A stretch of DNA of 64,000 nucleotides from Batillaria attramentaria (GCA_018292915.2 JACVVK020000191.1:1098212-1162211); one strand, 5' to 3'. Counted from the stretch's first letter, positions 32,371-45,075 are shown. The notes: generated by a model not told the origin, from the letters alone. Translations and numbers: made by a program.

Positions 32371-32755
32371 GCTCCCAACAAAAAGCTTTCCGAAGTGTGA
32401 AAAAAAATACAGAGTCGACCATGCATGCACAGTCAACTCTGTCACAATTGCAGAGTTTTCAGCGTCCCTGAAACCCCAATAAAAGCCCAAGGGCAGCCTG
32501 GTTTCACAGCTCAGTTTGCGCTTTGACACTGAGCGAAAACGATCGTGCAGCACTCAACATCAGCTGGACGCTGTAGCGATGTGTCTCGCTCACTGACCAA
32601 AAGCAAACTCGTGCTCTGGTTTTATAAGGGTCCCCGAAGCGCTGAAAACGCTGCAGCTGTGACAGAGTTGCCTCGATTATGCACAGACGAAGGAGTCGCA
32701 GTTTTTAAAAAGAAACGCAATTTTCGCGGCTTTTTGCTGAGATTGCAGACCTTTA
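32371..32755. repeat. Inverted-repeat-containing element, copy a
   Basis: CCCAACAAAAAGCTTTCCGA to TGAGATTGCAGACCTTTA. Inside, CAACTCTGTCACAATTGCAG followed by TTTTCAGCG is the near complement of CGCTGAAAACGCTGCAGCTG followed by TGACAGAGTTG about 200 bp later. A second copy lies at 57505-57910. Confidence 0.75.
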
Positions 32756-34790
32756 ACTCATTCACGACGGGAAACTTTGATCAAAGGTTTAACCACACAT
32801 CGCCCAAGGCTCATCACAATTGAATTCTCCATCCAATTTTGAATTGAATTATCAAGTGCGTGCGTCTTCAAAGACGCTTGCTAGAGATGTTTGTTTACAT
32901 GTACTGCAGTTTCATCGGGGCAGGTCCAGGCATGGACAGTGTTGAGGCTACGGCAGCCCCAGTCACAATATAATTAATACACAAACCACGACTACATGTG
33001 ACGGCGGCAACCGCGTTGAAGACAATGCAAATAGAAACTTCGAGTAGAAACTGCATTTTCATTTATTTAGTCATTATAATTATTTAGGAATGTAATTATT
33101 ATTATTATTATTTTTGCTGTAGTTTCTGGCTTAAAGGCGACATGTTGTCGTAACGCCACTGTGACAGAAAACTGTCGCCCTCAAAGCTGTGAGGCTGTTT
33201 GCCGGATAGAAGGATGGTTCATTTGTGACTTTGTGGCTTCTAATATTAGAGAAATGCTATTTTCTTTCAGCTTACGGTCCATTCCTGAACAGACTGGGAC
33301 TAGACAAAGCTTCTCAAAATAGCCACCAATCAGAGCCGTCTAGTTAGTCCTCAGTCCGCAACAAAATAACTTCTGCTGAAAACGCTGTATATTTGTGCAA
33401 CAAATTAATACGCCGGCCAGAGTCACAGATGCTGTATTGTGACCCGGGAGATTGATTTTAGAGTCAGCGCATTCGATGAGAAGTTTTCCGCACACTGTTG
33501 TATGCCTCTCATACATAATTATTGACACTATAATATACAACTGCAACTGATAGTGAGGTTATTAATCTCTAGAGCCTTTGTGTTAACAACATTTTGATGT
33601 CAACATGCTTTGGCATGTAATTTTAACTGACTTGGATTCCTCAGATCGCTTGTGCATACAATCACCAGTACTTACATTTCGCTGCGTTCGAGTTTAGTCT
33701 AAGTCGTGGTTATGGGCACTTGGTGTTTCAAGCTATCTTGCAGCATCTGTCTTGTGATAAGTCATAATTCAGTGACAATTAATTCTTATGTACTACGGAA
33801 CTTTTATACCCTTTTTCTCATCAACGATTCATTGGATACCTGATCACCCGCGAATAATATCTGGTGAACAGCGGCAAATGGCGAAAACTTTTGTTCTCTA
33901 TTTCCGACAAATATTCTTCGCATTTCTTTTGTTCTCCATTCCCAATAAATCGTCCTTTAATTTTGTTTTCCTCGCATCGTGGCTCGAATTTCTATATAGA
34001 TAATGATTACATATACATTTACATTATATATGTGCGTCGAAAGTGGATCACCTTGCATGCCTCCTCATTCCCTTTAATATTTTTTCCTCAGAAGTCATTA
34101 CCATGGCTAGAACATACACATTTCTACCTAGATAATGATTACATACACATTTATATTATATATGTACTAGAAACTAGATCTCCTTGGATGCATCCTCGTT
34201 CCCTTTAATATTTTTTTTTCCTCTGGAGTCATTACCATGAACGTACACGTATGACAAAATTATTTTATGTGGAGATATTTGATAGTGCGGTCGGCATCCT
34301 CGTTTAGATGTTTCCATTAACCGTGACAGCTGACCGTATATATCCTCAAGAAATACATCCACGCTTTGGCAAATGTCATGAAAGACGACCCCGTCAACCG
34401 AGTCGACCGGCGCCTCCAAACAGTAACCTAAGAATGAATATTATTATTTCTTGTGCCATGTATTAGTCTTATCGTATCTCCTTTTATTTTTAACGAATTC
34501 TGCTGGGTCGTGTTATCGATAGTTTCACGGATCTCGCAGTGAAGTACTTTGTTCATCACATCGCCTCGTCCCACGCACACACTTTCCATTCACGCATCGT
34601 ATACATCCACTATTTCAGAGAGTGTCGTAGCCATCGTCGTCACTGTGGCATTTGTTCTTGTTGTCAGAAGCTGAGGTCAGTATTTTGAACATCACTGTCG
34701 TGGATCAAAGTTATTTTCTGTCAGAATACCATCAGGCTTAAAACACTGGAGACTACAACAGAAACAAAAATTGCAAAGAATTTTTTTCTT
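32756..34790. other. Intergenic DNA upstream of receptor copy 2
   Basis: Contains dispersed blocks shared with 27000-28050 (33220-33500: ACTTTGTGGCTTCTAATA, GCCGGCCAGAGTCAC, CACTGTTGTATGCC) and with 56960-57450 (33825-34700: GGATACCTGATCACCC, TGAGGTCAGTATT). Receptor copies 2 and 3 therefore share a duplicated flank that reaches at least 3 kb upstream. Confidence 0.55.
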
Positions 34791-34794
34791 TAGA

Positions 34795-35636
34795 GCGGCT
34801 TAATATTTTTCTTCAAAGTGGCTAAACATTCTTCGTCAGAGTGACGAAATATTCTTCGTCGGAGTGGCTAAATATTCTTCGTCAGAGTGGCTAAAATATG
34901 CTTCGTCAAAGTGGTTAAATATTCTTCGTCAGAGTGGCTAAAAATGCTTCGTCAGAGTGGCTAAGTATTCTTCGTCAGAGTGGCTGAATATGCTTCGTCA
35001 AAATGGCTAAATATTCTTCGTCAGATTGGCTAAATATTCTTCTTCAGAGTGAATAAATATGTGTTCCGTCAGAGTGGCTAAATATTCTTCGTCAGAGTGG
35101 CTAAATATGCTTCGTCAAAGTGGATAAATATTCTTCGTCAGAGTGGCTAAATATTCTTCAAAAAGGCTTCTTCAGAGTGGCTAAGTATATTTTCTTTAGG
35201 GTGGATGAATTGTCTCCTTTAAGGGAGTGGCTAAATATTCTTCGTCAGAGTGGCTAAAATATGCTTCGTCAAAGTGGTTAAATATTCTTCGTCAGAGTGG
35301 CTTAATATTCTTCGTCAGAGTGGCTAAATATGCTTCGTCAGAGTGGCTAAATATTCTTCGTCAGAGTGGCTGAATATGCTTCGTCAAAATGGCTAAATGT
35401 TCTTCGTCAGAAAGGCTAAATATTCTTCGTCAGAGTGGCTAAATATTCTTCTTCAGAGTGAATAAATATGTGTTTCGTCAGAGTGGCTAAATATTCTTCG
35501 TCAGAGTGGCTAAATATGCTTCGTCGAAGTGGATAAATATTCTTCGTCAGAGTGGCTAAATATTCTTCAAAAAGGCTTCTTCAGAGTGGCTAAGTATATT
35601 TTCTTTAGGGTGGATGAATTGTCTCCTTTAAGGGAC
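34795..35636. repeat. 23-bp minisatellite with a higher-order duplication
   Basis: The unit is CTAAATATTCTTCGTCAGAG plus TGG. A block of many units, ending in an AAAAAGGCTTCTTC variant and TGTCTCCTTTAAGGGA, occurs twice (ends at about 35222 and 35636). The second block is longer by 46 bp, or two units. Confidence 0.9.
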
Positions 35637-35673
35637 AAAATAATTGTTTCATCTGTTGACTTACAGATTTGAG
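35637..35673 (+). promoter_or_regulatory. Possible 5' UTR exon end of receptor copy 2
   Basis: GACTTACAGATTTGAG|GTAAGT resembles GACTTCCAGACCTGAG|GTAAGT at 58785-58809 upstream of copy 3. In both cases a minisatellite lies just upstream and an acceptor-like GTGTTTCAG|GAGG lies before the ATG exon. A non-coding first exon is a reasonable reading, but there is no transcript to show it. Confidence 0.35.
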
Positions 35674-36849
35674 GTAAGTCTGCTTTCACACTATTAACTA
35701 TTAAACGTTTAGTCGCGTGGGCTGTCAGCTAACTGATCAGGTAAGACATTCGTGAGACATTCTGAATGTGCGTCAATTTATAACAGAAACATTTACTTAA
35801 GGTATATATTATGATATTTCAAGAGTGATCGCTCTTGTCCTACATGAAAACTTTAACAAGGAATTTATTTAGCTATCTAAAGTTATACAAATATCATTTC
35901 TTGAAACTGGTTATTATTGTGGTAATATACTTTTACTTTCGTCATTCATTATTAGAATCTTATGTTGTTTTACTCACAGTTTATTTTTTTCTCTCAATGT
36001 TTTATGATTATTATGACAATTATCCAGTTAGTGGAATTTTTATCCTGATTTAAAAAAAAACAAAACAACACAAACTATTTTTTTCGGTCGGTCCTGTTTT
36101 ATTTCTTTTACAAAATAAATCTTGTAAATCTCCAGTTCATGTTATATTATTATTATATTATAAAAAAAAAAAATATTCGGTTTTGTATAGGGGGTTCTCA
36201 AATTCTCGAACTTAGTTTATATTTCATGGTTTCCTGCGTTGATTATATGCTTTTTAAATTGTGTTTATCTGGATTGCTTTCAGTCATTTAATTGATTCCG
36301 CTTTGGTTTTTTTTTTCAAATGTATGTATGTTTTCATAGGTGTGCACACCGGAAGACTAAGCCTCGACAACAAAGTACATAGACAGAAACACACAACAAA
36401 ACAGAACTACTTCAAGAAAGGCCAAACAGGAACAGGAAAATGAGGAAGACAATACACGCCACGCAAACCCTCACTTTCCTTTTTTTCTTCTTTTCTTTTT
36501 CAAAGCGCTAATGCTACCATTTTTTATGTTGACAGATCGTTCTGAGCTGTTCTCGTGGTACCTATCATCACGCCACTTACACACCTGGACACTGACAACG
36601 TCTGTAACGCTGGCTTTGAGCCGACATAAGCGTACACGATGACGTGGCGACCACACTGAGCGCTCCAGTAGCGTTAACAACAGAACAACAGTCGTAGAAT
36701 TTGAACGGTCGTCCTCTCGCGCAAAGTGTGAACAACATAGTATCGCATTAAGAGCTGTACTAATCATCAAGATAGAGTATTTCGAGCGTACAGGCGCACT
36801 CACGGGCGAAACTATATCAAAGCACATGCTGGCTTAGCAAAGATGAGGA

Positions 36850-36916
<67 letters not shown>

Positions 36917-36947
36917 CTGTGATGATGGTGACGTTAACGTGTTTCAG
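35674..36947. other. Probable 5' UTR intron of receptor copy 2
   Basis: AT-rich, no gene. It resembles 58804-59932 of copy 3 in order: CGTGAGACATTCTGAAT, an AT-rich stretch with TTTTACTCA, then a (CA)n tract (36851-36913) and GTGATGATGGTGA just ahead of the acceptor-like TTTCAG. Confidence 0.4.
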
Positions 36948-37090
36948 GAGGCGCAGTTCCTGGCTCTACATGTGTACTTGTGATGCTGGTGCATAGTGCT
37001 TATGGCCTGTAGGAATGTCAGCGTGGATACGAAAACACATACAGCCTTTCAAGCTGATAAGTGCTTGAGTAACAGAAATACTTGACAGGC

Positions 37091-38477
37091 ATGGCAACTG
37101 AGGAAAGACTCGCCATTTACATTATTGTTGTACTATTTCTGAGTAGTGTAAGATGCCCTACAGTGGACAGAACCCATAACAACATTCAGCATAGTCAACT
37201 TGATTCTGCTGTAGTTAATGAGTACGATGACGTCAAAACTGACTGTATCCAAGAAACACTCGACTCCGGCACTACAACACCAGGAAGTGTACAAAGTGTC
37301 ACACAATGGCCAGTGCATTATCACCCGGACATGTCTACCGGGCCAGGTCATGAAAAACAGCAGAGTGAAGATGAACTAAAGAAAACGCTGAAACCCCAAA
37401 GAACGGAAACCGCTGACGAGAATTTCACGCGCTCACAGCTCCTTTCAAGGAAAACTAGAGATAATGAGACAGTGTTTATTGATCTCGAGGATTCACCTGG
37501 GGCTAACACTGAAAAACGCATCCAGGAGAAGAAATTCAAAACGAAGGGTATGTCGATCAGCACCTGGAGTCCTGTGTATACACAGACTAATGTTATGTTT
37601 TCGGAGGCCATCACACAGCTAGACCCAACAACCATGAACACCTATCAAGCTTTATTTTCAACAGGCGAAGATCGTCACGTGACTGGTGTCACCGTCCAAT
37701 CAAAGATAACAACCGGCACAGCAGCACTGAACACTACACACCCTTGGAAATCAAACATAGGAGATGTGAATCAAAGCCAATGGACTATCAATGATAAACT
37801 CGAATCTACTAGAATGGTGTTAGGGTCTAGGTCATCAGAGACTTCGATTGCCGATGATGCAGTCACCAAGACGTCACCGTCGGACGTGACAAGCACGGAA
37901 GTGCCCGTGGAGCCTCATCAGACTCGCTTTTCAACGACAGAAGATGTGAGAACTGAGAACAAAGTTTCTGTGTCACAACGGACCACAAGCTGGAAGGCCA
38001 GTAGTTTTGAGACACACACGCACGTTCGGAATCTAAATCTGACATCTATAAACATCTCTTCCTGCTTCCGACAAGAGAAATACCTACATTTCCACACATC
38101 CGAGGGTTTTATATCATATAACTATAATGACGTTGACAACAACCTAAACTCCAGCCAGTTCTTTCTTGCGTCCAGATTTTGTAATCTTATTCTTCACGTT
38201 CCCAGTGGACTAGTGGTGCACTTTCAACTTATTCAGATACGTTCTACGCTAGCTTTCGTTGACATTTCTGACTTATTCACCGGCCTGTCTGTGGCTATGC
38301 TTAACGTTGAAGACGAACTTTTAACTAAGCAAGACGTTTATAGTTTCAATAGATCCGTACGCATTACTGTGAACTCACAGAAAATTGGACTGTCCGGTCT
38401 GTACTTCCAGTTTCGATTTACGTCTGTGCCTTTTTTGGAACGTCCACACTTGGAGCTTGAGACAGTGGATGGAGGAG
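37091..38477 (+). CDS. GRL101-like receptor copy 2, exon 1: signal peptide, Ser/Thr stalk, degenerate CUB
   Basis: The frame is open and unbroken: MATEERLAIYIIVVLFLSSV (signal peptide), then about 300 residues rich in Ser, Thr and N-glycosylation sites, then a CUB-like domain from CFRQEKYLHFHTSEGF to GLYFQFRF. The donor GGAG|GTTGGT at 38478 lines up with those of copies 1 and 3; reading on gives a stop 18 nt later. 1,387 nt is 462 codons plus one base, phase 1. The start at 37091 is preferred because it is shared by all three copies. Confidence 0.88.
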
Positions 38478-38546
38478 GTTGGTCACTGACAGTTTAGTAT
38501 GCAAATACAAAGAGCCATGTATAAGGTTGTTATGTCCCCTGTTACG

Positions 38547-38715
38547 TCACATCCCATGTGGATGATTACACAGCCGGTACCGGAGGGGCCGCAGTTACCG
38601 GACCTGGTTTAACGCTGGAAAGCGTGGAGTGCGACCCTGTCACGCTGTCTGAAACCACACGGACCTCCATAGCAGCATTATACCATCCTCCTCCTCATCA
38701 TCATCACGTTTGAAA
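38547..38715 (+). mobile_element. SINE-C, 3' part
   Basis: GTGGATGATTACACAGCCGG to ACGGACCTCCATAGCAGCAT matches the 3' body of the tRNA-headed element at 41683-42066. Confidence 0.7.
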
Positions 38716-39859
38716 AATATTGTCCCATCTTCCGAGCTCCTTCGTAGAGTCCACCCACGGAAGAGTTGGGGCAGAAAAAAATCACCACTGTGAGAACGTT
38801 ATGAATGACATATCTGTAAAACCCATACACGGTTTAAGGGGGAGGTAGGAAGTAGTGGAGAGGGAGGGGTTAAACTCATACACAAAACTTAATCCAGACT
38901 ACCAGCTCAGTCACTAGGAGTTATTTCCCCTGGCTTTAGTAATGTCCAAGGGAGCCAAGAGGAAGTTAACCTCTGCCTTCAACAGTCCTCTGCAGCTCAG
39001 CTGGTCATGTAGCTTTGTGTCCAGTCGATTGTCTGTATATTATTAATGTATATACGAATACACAAATTCCATTACGTGGGCGGGGCGAGGTTGGGTGGGA
39101 AGGCCATTTAGGCAAAAAAAAAACAAAAAACAAACAAACAAACCTGTAACACTGCCAGTAGTCATGAACACGGTTGGATATGTCATCTGTGAAAGAGTAT
39201 CTGAATAAAAAGGTTATTGCTCTTGTCGAAAAAAAAAGAACACTATGAACTGGAACCACTTCTTGGCTAAGCTTCTATGAGCATATCGCAGATAGTATGC
39301 ACGAAACATTGTGAGAGGCATTTGGCCGATCTGGCGAGCTTTCGCCTTCGCCTGTGAGGGTGGATAGATAATAAAGGCTGCTGGTTTCAGACCACGAATA
39401 CTCAAAACGCCAATACATGTGTTCCCTTTTAGTGTCAGGTATTACACCCACCCCTGTAAATACTTCAATCTAGAAACGAAAATACCAAAAAAGACCATTT
39501 AGGGGCAAGCAGCTGACAGAAGTTAAAAAAAAAAACCCTAACAACTTCTGATCTACTGTCTCCTTCCCGCTTAGGACTCACTGGGGCCTACTTTCTGTTT
39601 AGGCTGGAACGCTACTTCACTCAAATCCACTCGCGTCTACTCTGCATGCCTTGTGCGCAAAAGGTCCCAGCTTTACTGGCAGTTTGCCTCTTGTTGTAAC
39701 CCCCTTGCCATACACATACAAAAAATAAGGAAAATCACGCCTTCTAAAACAGTCTGCCCACCGCAGCGTCACCAGATCGGAAGAAATACTACTTAACAAA
39801 TATGCTCATATCTTGTTATGATGAGCCCTTCCCATTCAAAAAAAAAGAAGAGAGATGCA

Positions 39860-39860
<1 letters not shown>

Positions 39861-39954
<94 letters not shown>
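39861..39954. repeat. (TA)n(TG)n microsatellite
   Basis: About 18 TA units directly followed by about 29 TG units. Confidence 0.95.
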
Positions 39955-39957
<3 letters not shown>

Positions 39958-40135
39958 GGGGGGGGAGAATTTTCTCTAATGCCAGCCCTTTTTTCGGTAA
40001 TTAACCATAATTTCCCTTCAGTTTGCAGTCAACATCACTTCCTTTTCCCATAACATAAAAGGGCGGATAGTTTGGGGACGGTAGGCCATGTCAACCGGCC
40101 GAACTTTACTGTCTCTGTTCATTTTATTTTGTCAG

Positions 40136-40847
40136 CTTACACCCAGACTCCAGGCTGGGACGGTAAAAGCCGATACCCGGAAAACATGAGACAAAGATCA
40201 TCGTACCCTATTGGCGCGGACCTCAGCGTTATGATCAGTTTTGACGCTTACGATCTGAACCCGAGTGACTACCTAGATATACGATTTGATGGTCGCTGTC
40301 CTGACAATTTAAAATACTATACTAGATTTACGCCGGACATGGCAAAACCGCCGACTTTCTTGATGTGCAGAAATAGTTCTGGAGTGAATTTCACGATGAC
40401 AGTGACCTTTAGCAGTTACGCTTACACCAGAGGGCATTTTACAGGTTTCAGGATGTTGGTGTTGGTTCTCAGTCATCGCGCGGTACCGGAACGGCTGCCA
40501 GGAGATAAGTGGAACTGTTCGCGCTGGTTTTGGACCTTCCGGCGCCACTTCCGGTGTGATTTCCGACAGGACTGTGTCAATGGCGAAGACGAAAGAGACT
40601 GTTCATATAAGAACCATACCTGTGGTGAGGGATGGGTTCTGTTGGAAGGGAAATGTTATCTGTATGTTAGAGATAAGCAACGTCTCTCTTGGAACGACGC
40701 GTCAGCTGCGTGTCATGATCGTGGAGGATACTTGGCAAGTCTCAATACACCAGACGAGTATCTCGCCGTCGTGCGTTTTCTTGCGGCGCGTTCCGATGGC
40801 GATGTTTACATAGGGCTGCAATCTCCGAGCCCAATATTGCCGCAAAT
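40136..40847 (+). CDS. GRL101-like receptor copy 2, exon 2: CUB, LDLa, first half of C-type lectin
   Basis: The acceptor is TATTTTGTCAG at 40135 and the donor AAAT|GTAAGG at 40848. The CUB begins AYTQTPGWDGKSRYPEN and is far from copy 1 between its two ends. The LDLa (RCDFRQDCVNGEDERDC) and the lectin start (CGEGWVLLEGKCYLYVRDKQ) are almost the same. Over about 140 bp of the lectin (copy 1 5509-5648) only one base differs, silent sites included. The exon is intact; phases are 1 and 2. Confidence 0.88.
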
Positions 40848-41091
40848 GTAAGGCCTCACCACAGAGCTCTCTCTCTCTCTCTCCCTCTCTCTCTCTGTTT
40901 TTGCGCCAGCTGGAACAGACCTGATGGCAGATATTCGCTTTCTACCAGGGCCTCACTCCCTTCCACCACTCTCGTCCAAAATGCCACTGATGTTTTCACC
41001 CATTCAATCAATAGGCGCTGCATTAGTATCGCACCTGACACAATGAAAAGAACGGTACAACTGATGCTGTTCAAGATCTGGCAAAGGAGAT

Positions 41092-41456
41092 CTCTGGCGG
41101 TCGGAGCTCTAGTGGTTAAGAATTTTTCTTCTCGTCAGTATGGGGCACCGTTCATTCGGGCTGACTATCGGGGGGGGGGGGGGGGGGGGGGGTTCTCTCC
41201 GGGTATTCCGGCTTCCTCTGCCTCTGCTTCGGAAATGTTCAGCCCACAAAATTAAAAAAAAAATAAACGCAATTCTAAATTTCCGAAACTGAACTGGCAC
41301 TTCACGCCACGTGATTGTAATGTGTTCATGTCCAGTGTGTGAGAGAATGCGTGTGATTCACGTGAGCGTGCGTGTTGGGTTTAGTTCGCGGCGCTTTGAG
41401 CCAAACATTTGGGATAGAGTGCTTATATTAATGCGCTAATTATTATCATTATTATT
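41092..41456 (+). mobile_element. SINE-B
   Basis: Head TCTAGTGGTTAAGAATTTTT (tRNA-like box), then TCATTCGGGCTGACTATCGG with a 22-base G run, TTCTCTCCGGGTATTCCGGC, and a tail GCGTGTTGGGTTTAGTTCGC ending in ATT repeats. The matching copy at 47035-47413 is on the other strand. Confidence 0.75.
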
Positions 41457-41682
41457 ATCTGAACAAAGTATGCGCATAACGACTCTACAGCGTACCTTAT
41501 CATGTTAAGTACAGTGACCATCACAAAATACACGTAAATCTATCCAGTTAAGTTATGTATGTAATCGTTTTATCAGTTCTACTTTCTTCGTTAATTTTGA
41601 CACTTCGGGTCTGTATAACGCTTGAAAGTTTTGAAATCTTTAGGCAGAAATCGCAACGAAAGACAAGAGTGAAAAAGGTACC

Positions 41683-42066
41683 GGCCCCTGTAGTGTAGTG
41701 GTTAGCACTTCGGACCATTTGACCGGGAGACCCGGGTTCGAGTCCCAGCCGAGGCAAGCGGGATTTTTCCTACCTAGGTCGGCTCCTACCCAGAGCGGGT
41801 GTGCCATGGGCCCAATGGGGAGGCTGTTGCCACACAGCCGAGATTTACCCACTTCACGGGTGCGACTTTGGGGGTGCTTCCCTTAGTATGACACGTCTTA
41901 TGATGTGGATGATTACACGGTCGGCGCCGCAGGTGCCATAGTTCCCGAGCCTGCTTAGTGCTGGGATATTTATGACAGGAAGCGTGGAAAGCGGCCCTGT
42001 CCCGCAGTCCCAAACCACATGGACCTCCATAGCATCATCTTACCATCATCTTCATCTCCATCATCA
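41683..42066 (+). mobile_element. SINE-C (tRNA-derived)
   Basis: The head TGTAGTGTAGTGGTTAGCAC and GACCCGGGTTCGAGTCCC are strong A- and B-box matches to a tRNA gene. The body runs through GTGGATGATTACACGGTCGG to ATC repeats. The tRNA part lacks a convincing acceptor stem, so it is a SINE and not a tRNA gene. Confidence 0.8.
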
Positions 42067-42415
42067 TGCATAAGAAAATTTGCCCCATTTCCGAGCCCTG
42101 CGTGGATTCCACCAATTACCTGGGAGGAACACCACTGAAACTGGCGAAAGAGTTGGGACAGCAAAAAAACAAACAAACAAAAAAAGTGAAAAAGGTGCAA
42201 GGCGTTGATTTGAGTTTGAATTTATTGCGTCCGCTCTTGTGCGGGCCATTACCGAGTATTTTAATATATTCAAATGAGCCACAATCATAAGTCCAACTGA
42301 ACAATTTCTTAACTAATCAAAACTTAAAACTTTTAACGGTGCATGAACGACTATCAGTAGATGAATACACTTCATGCTTTATACATAAATGCTGTTTTTT
42401 TCTGTTCTACTGAAG

Positions 42416-42935
42416 ATACAAATCGGCGCCCAGGTGGTCGGATGGGACAATCGCTTACTTTGCCTTTGTTGTCGTCAGTCACGATAGGCCGTTCTGTGCC
42501 TATTACGCCAAACTCAGTCAGTACGGAAAGCTCGTGCCAAATTTTGTTGAGTGCTGGTATCAACACACTCAGTGCTACCTTTGCGAACTGAAAACTGTGG
42601 CAGGCAACAGCACCAAACCAGACAGAGAGGAGTCAGGAATCGTCATCTCCACTCCAACGCTTTGGATGTCCAGCTCCACGGTCCCGTACACACAGTGCCC
42701 GACTGGTCACGTGACGCACGACTTTCTGGCGTGTGACGTACAGAGCGCGTGCTGGTCACGTGACGACCTTTCAGAGTCTTGTCTAGCGCCGCTCTTCACG
42801 TGCACCAATAGCTTTGAGCGCGTGCACTACACGTTTGTCTGTGATTACCGTCCGGATTGTAGTGACGCCAGCGATGAGAACTTCTGTGTCGTACCTCCAT
42901 GCCGGATGACGGAGTTCTCGTGCGGCAATAAGCAG
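42416..42935 (+). CDS. GRL101-like receptor copy 2, exon 3: second half of C-type lectin and LDLa modules
   Basis: 520 nt, intact. It reads IYKSAPRWSDGTIAYF, the lectin close CWYQHTQCYLCELK, a linker, and the LDLa core FVCDYRPDCSDASDENFC. The donor is CAG|GTAGAC at 42936. Its second half is almost identical in DNA to copy 1. As in copy 1, no EPN/QPD or WND sugar-binding triplet is seen. Confidence 0.87.
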
Positions 42936-43049
42936 GTAGACTTTGTTATAACTTTAGTTTAGTACATTATGGCTTCTGGGGGGTGTTCAGTGAAATGGGG
43001 TAAAGTGTTGAAATGAGTATAAAATACAAATGTCCAATAGCATCTTGAA

Positions 43050-43100
43050 AGGTGGGTGGGTGGGTGTTTGGGAGTTTAACGTCCTTTTCCACCACAAACG
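43050..43100 (-). mobile_element. SINE-A fragment
   Basis: GGTGGGTGGGTGTTTGGGAG followed by TTTAACGTCCTTTTCCACCAC; only the 3' end of the element remains. Confidence 0.65.
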
Positions 43101-43528
43101 CCGCAGCTTGAATGAAAATGACTTCAAAAGTACTTTCGCTCATTAATGTATAGTTTAAACCTTTTATGAGATATCGAATGTAGGAAAAGACGCCAATGAA
43201 TGGATTAAAGTACTATTTCATGCGTTACCTGATAGCTTACTGAAAATCACTGTCAAACTCACACAGAAGCACAAAGCTGCCACGAAAAGTACATGCATGC
43301 TGCGGGTCTGTGTATGCACGGGGGACAACTCATCTTTCTCCACCACGTAGAGGGAGACGGGGCAACGATGAACAAGGAGGAATTGCCCCATCCCATAAAG
43401 TTGTTTCTCCAAATTTCATACTGTTTTATCTGTTTTGTAGTTTGTTGTTGTCAGTTGTTGTTGTTCTTTTGACTCTTCAAGTGTGTAAGACCTACCAAAG
43501 ACGCTATAGAGGATCTAGAATCGAAAGG

Positions 43529-43548
43529 GGGGGGGGGGGGGGGAGAGA

Positions 43549-43590
<42 letters not shown>
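43529..43590. repeat. Poly-G and (GA)n tract
   Basis: A G run of about 15 followed by GA units with one break. Confidence 0.92.
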
Positions 43591-43595
<5 letters not shown>

Positions 43596-43629
43596 GATCC
43601 GTGAACAAAACATTACGTCAGTCTTCTGA

Positions 43630-43930
43630 CACTGTGACAGAGGATGCTTGTTCATGTCTTTTGGTTTCCCTGTTGGTGCTGTGGCTTCCCCGACTGAATT
43701 AATTTTGACATAAAATCTTAAAAATGCAGAGGGCTGGTGAAATGTCGGAGACTGTTATGATATTTATAGATTTTGTCTGTGCACTAAACATTTGACGTCA
43801 TCCTCAAGAACGTCGTCTGGCAGAGGATGCGTTTTCATGTGTTGTGATTTCCCTGTTGTTTTTGTGACTTCTCTGACTGAATTAATTTCTACATAAAATC
43901 TGGAAGATCTCGAAGGCTGGTGAAACGTGG
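43630..43930. repeat. Imperfect direct repeat, about 190-bp period
   Basis: CAGAGGATGC..TTCATGT, TTTCCCTGTTG, GACTGAATTAATTT and ACATAAAATCT occur in the same order at about 43638 and 43818. Confidence 0.7.
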
Positions 43931-44154
43931 ACTTGAATAACTTCGATTGTACTTACGAAATCGCAAAATTGGAACCTTTTGGACCGGTGCTTCTCGCAGA
44001 AGCTTGAAAAAATATGTTTAGCTAAAATCTCTGTTATTCTTAATATTCAGGATATAACAGTGCAGTAGTTCCTGTAATATGTGCAGTTGTAACACTTGAC
44101 AAAAACGCCGGAATGATGGCTAATTTGAAGCTGTCTTTCCATAGATAGTCGGCC

Positions 44155-44545
44155 TGACATGCAAACCACCCCTACACCAGAGTTTTTTTTTTAAACACAA
44201 AATCTGTCAGAGCTACAGAGCTGTGCTACAAACCTATTCAGTATAATTGGATGAACTTCCAAAGTCTATAAAATGAAGGCATTTGAACAACTTTTTCGTA
44301 AAAATACGTAACATGACCGATTTCTTTTTAAATGGGCGATAACTCTTCTAAAACCACCCCTAAACCAGAATTTTTTTTTTTTTAATTAACACAAAATCTG
44401 TCAGAGCTACAGAGCTGTGCTACAAACCTATTCAGTATAATTGGATGAACTTCCAAAGTCTATAAAATGAAGGCATTTGAACAACTTTTTCGTAAAAATA
44501 CGTAACATGACCGATTTCTTTTTAAACGGGCGATAACTCTTCTAA
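44155..44545. repeat. Tandem duplication of about 190 bp in intron 3 of copy 2
   Basis: AAACCACCCCTACACCAGA, CACAAAATCTGTCAGAGCTA and GGGCGATAACTCTTCTAA recur with almost no change. Confidence 0.88.
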
Positions 44546-44666
44546 TAGCGGAAAGAGAAAAGTCGTGAAAAGTCGGCCTGGAGAATGTGACTTCCAATAT
44601 CATCTCAAAGTACCAAGCCCTTCAAAGGGGTGGTTTAGGATCTAGCTACAATTACACCCTTCCGCG

Positions 44667-44769
<103 letters not shown>

Positions 44770-44981
44770 CTCCCGCCAAAAGAACGCAGCAGCGTGGTGT
44801 GCACGTTAGGTGTGTATGACGCAAATTTCGTTACGTCACTGTGTGCGTAAAAGTATGTCTTGTCTGGAGAAACGACACAGTCTTGTTTTTTTGTTTTTTT
44901 TTAATCACTGAAACTTGCTGCTGCCGCGCAGCGAAATCTGCCCGATCCCATAACATTGTTAATAGAGAAACAACTTAAAAG

Positions 44982-45075
44982 CCAGCACAAATATTTGGCC
45001 CCAGCCGGGATACGAACTCAAGACCCGAGCATCAGAGGTCCAACGCTCCTACCATTCGGCCACCCCGGCTCCCCC
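44982..45075 (-). mobile_element. SINE-A, head part, minus strand
   Basis: GCCAGCACAAATATTTGGCC through CATTCGGCCACCCCGGCTCC; the 3' half is missing. It ends about 17 bp before the orphan LRR fragment. Confidence 0.82.

Larger units (their letters stand above)
38478..40135. other. Intron 1 of receptor copy 2
   Basis: Has a SINE-C piece (38547-38715) and a (TA)n(TG)n microsatellite. Its last 380 bp (39760-40135: CCAGATCGGAAGAAATACTA, CCTTCAGTTTGCAGTCAACA) are nearly identical to 63280-63640 in copy 3, so these copies diverged or converted recently. Confidence 0.8.
40848..42415. other. Intron 2 of receptor copy 2
   Basis: Holds SINE-B (41092-41456) and SINE-C (41683-42066), (TC)n at about 40866-40897, and the acceptor TACTGAAG at 42415. 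Confidence 0.75.

Noticed and set aside
34795..35636. CRISPR array
   Set aside because: The 23-bp units are directly joined without unique spacers and the genome is animal.
35835..36053. Small hydrophobic protein of 72 residues
   Set aside because: AT-rich DNA with Tyr/Phe/Leu composition, no homologue in the matching region upstream of copy 3, and probably inside a 5' UTR intron.
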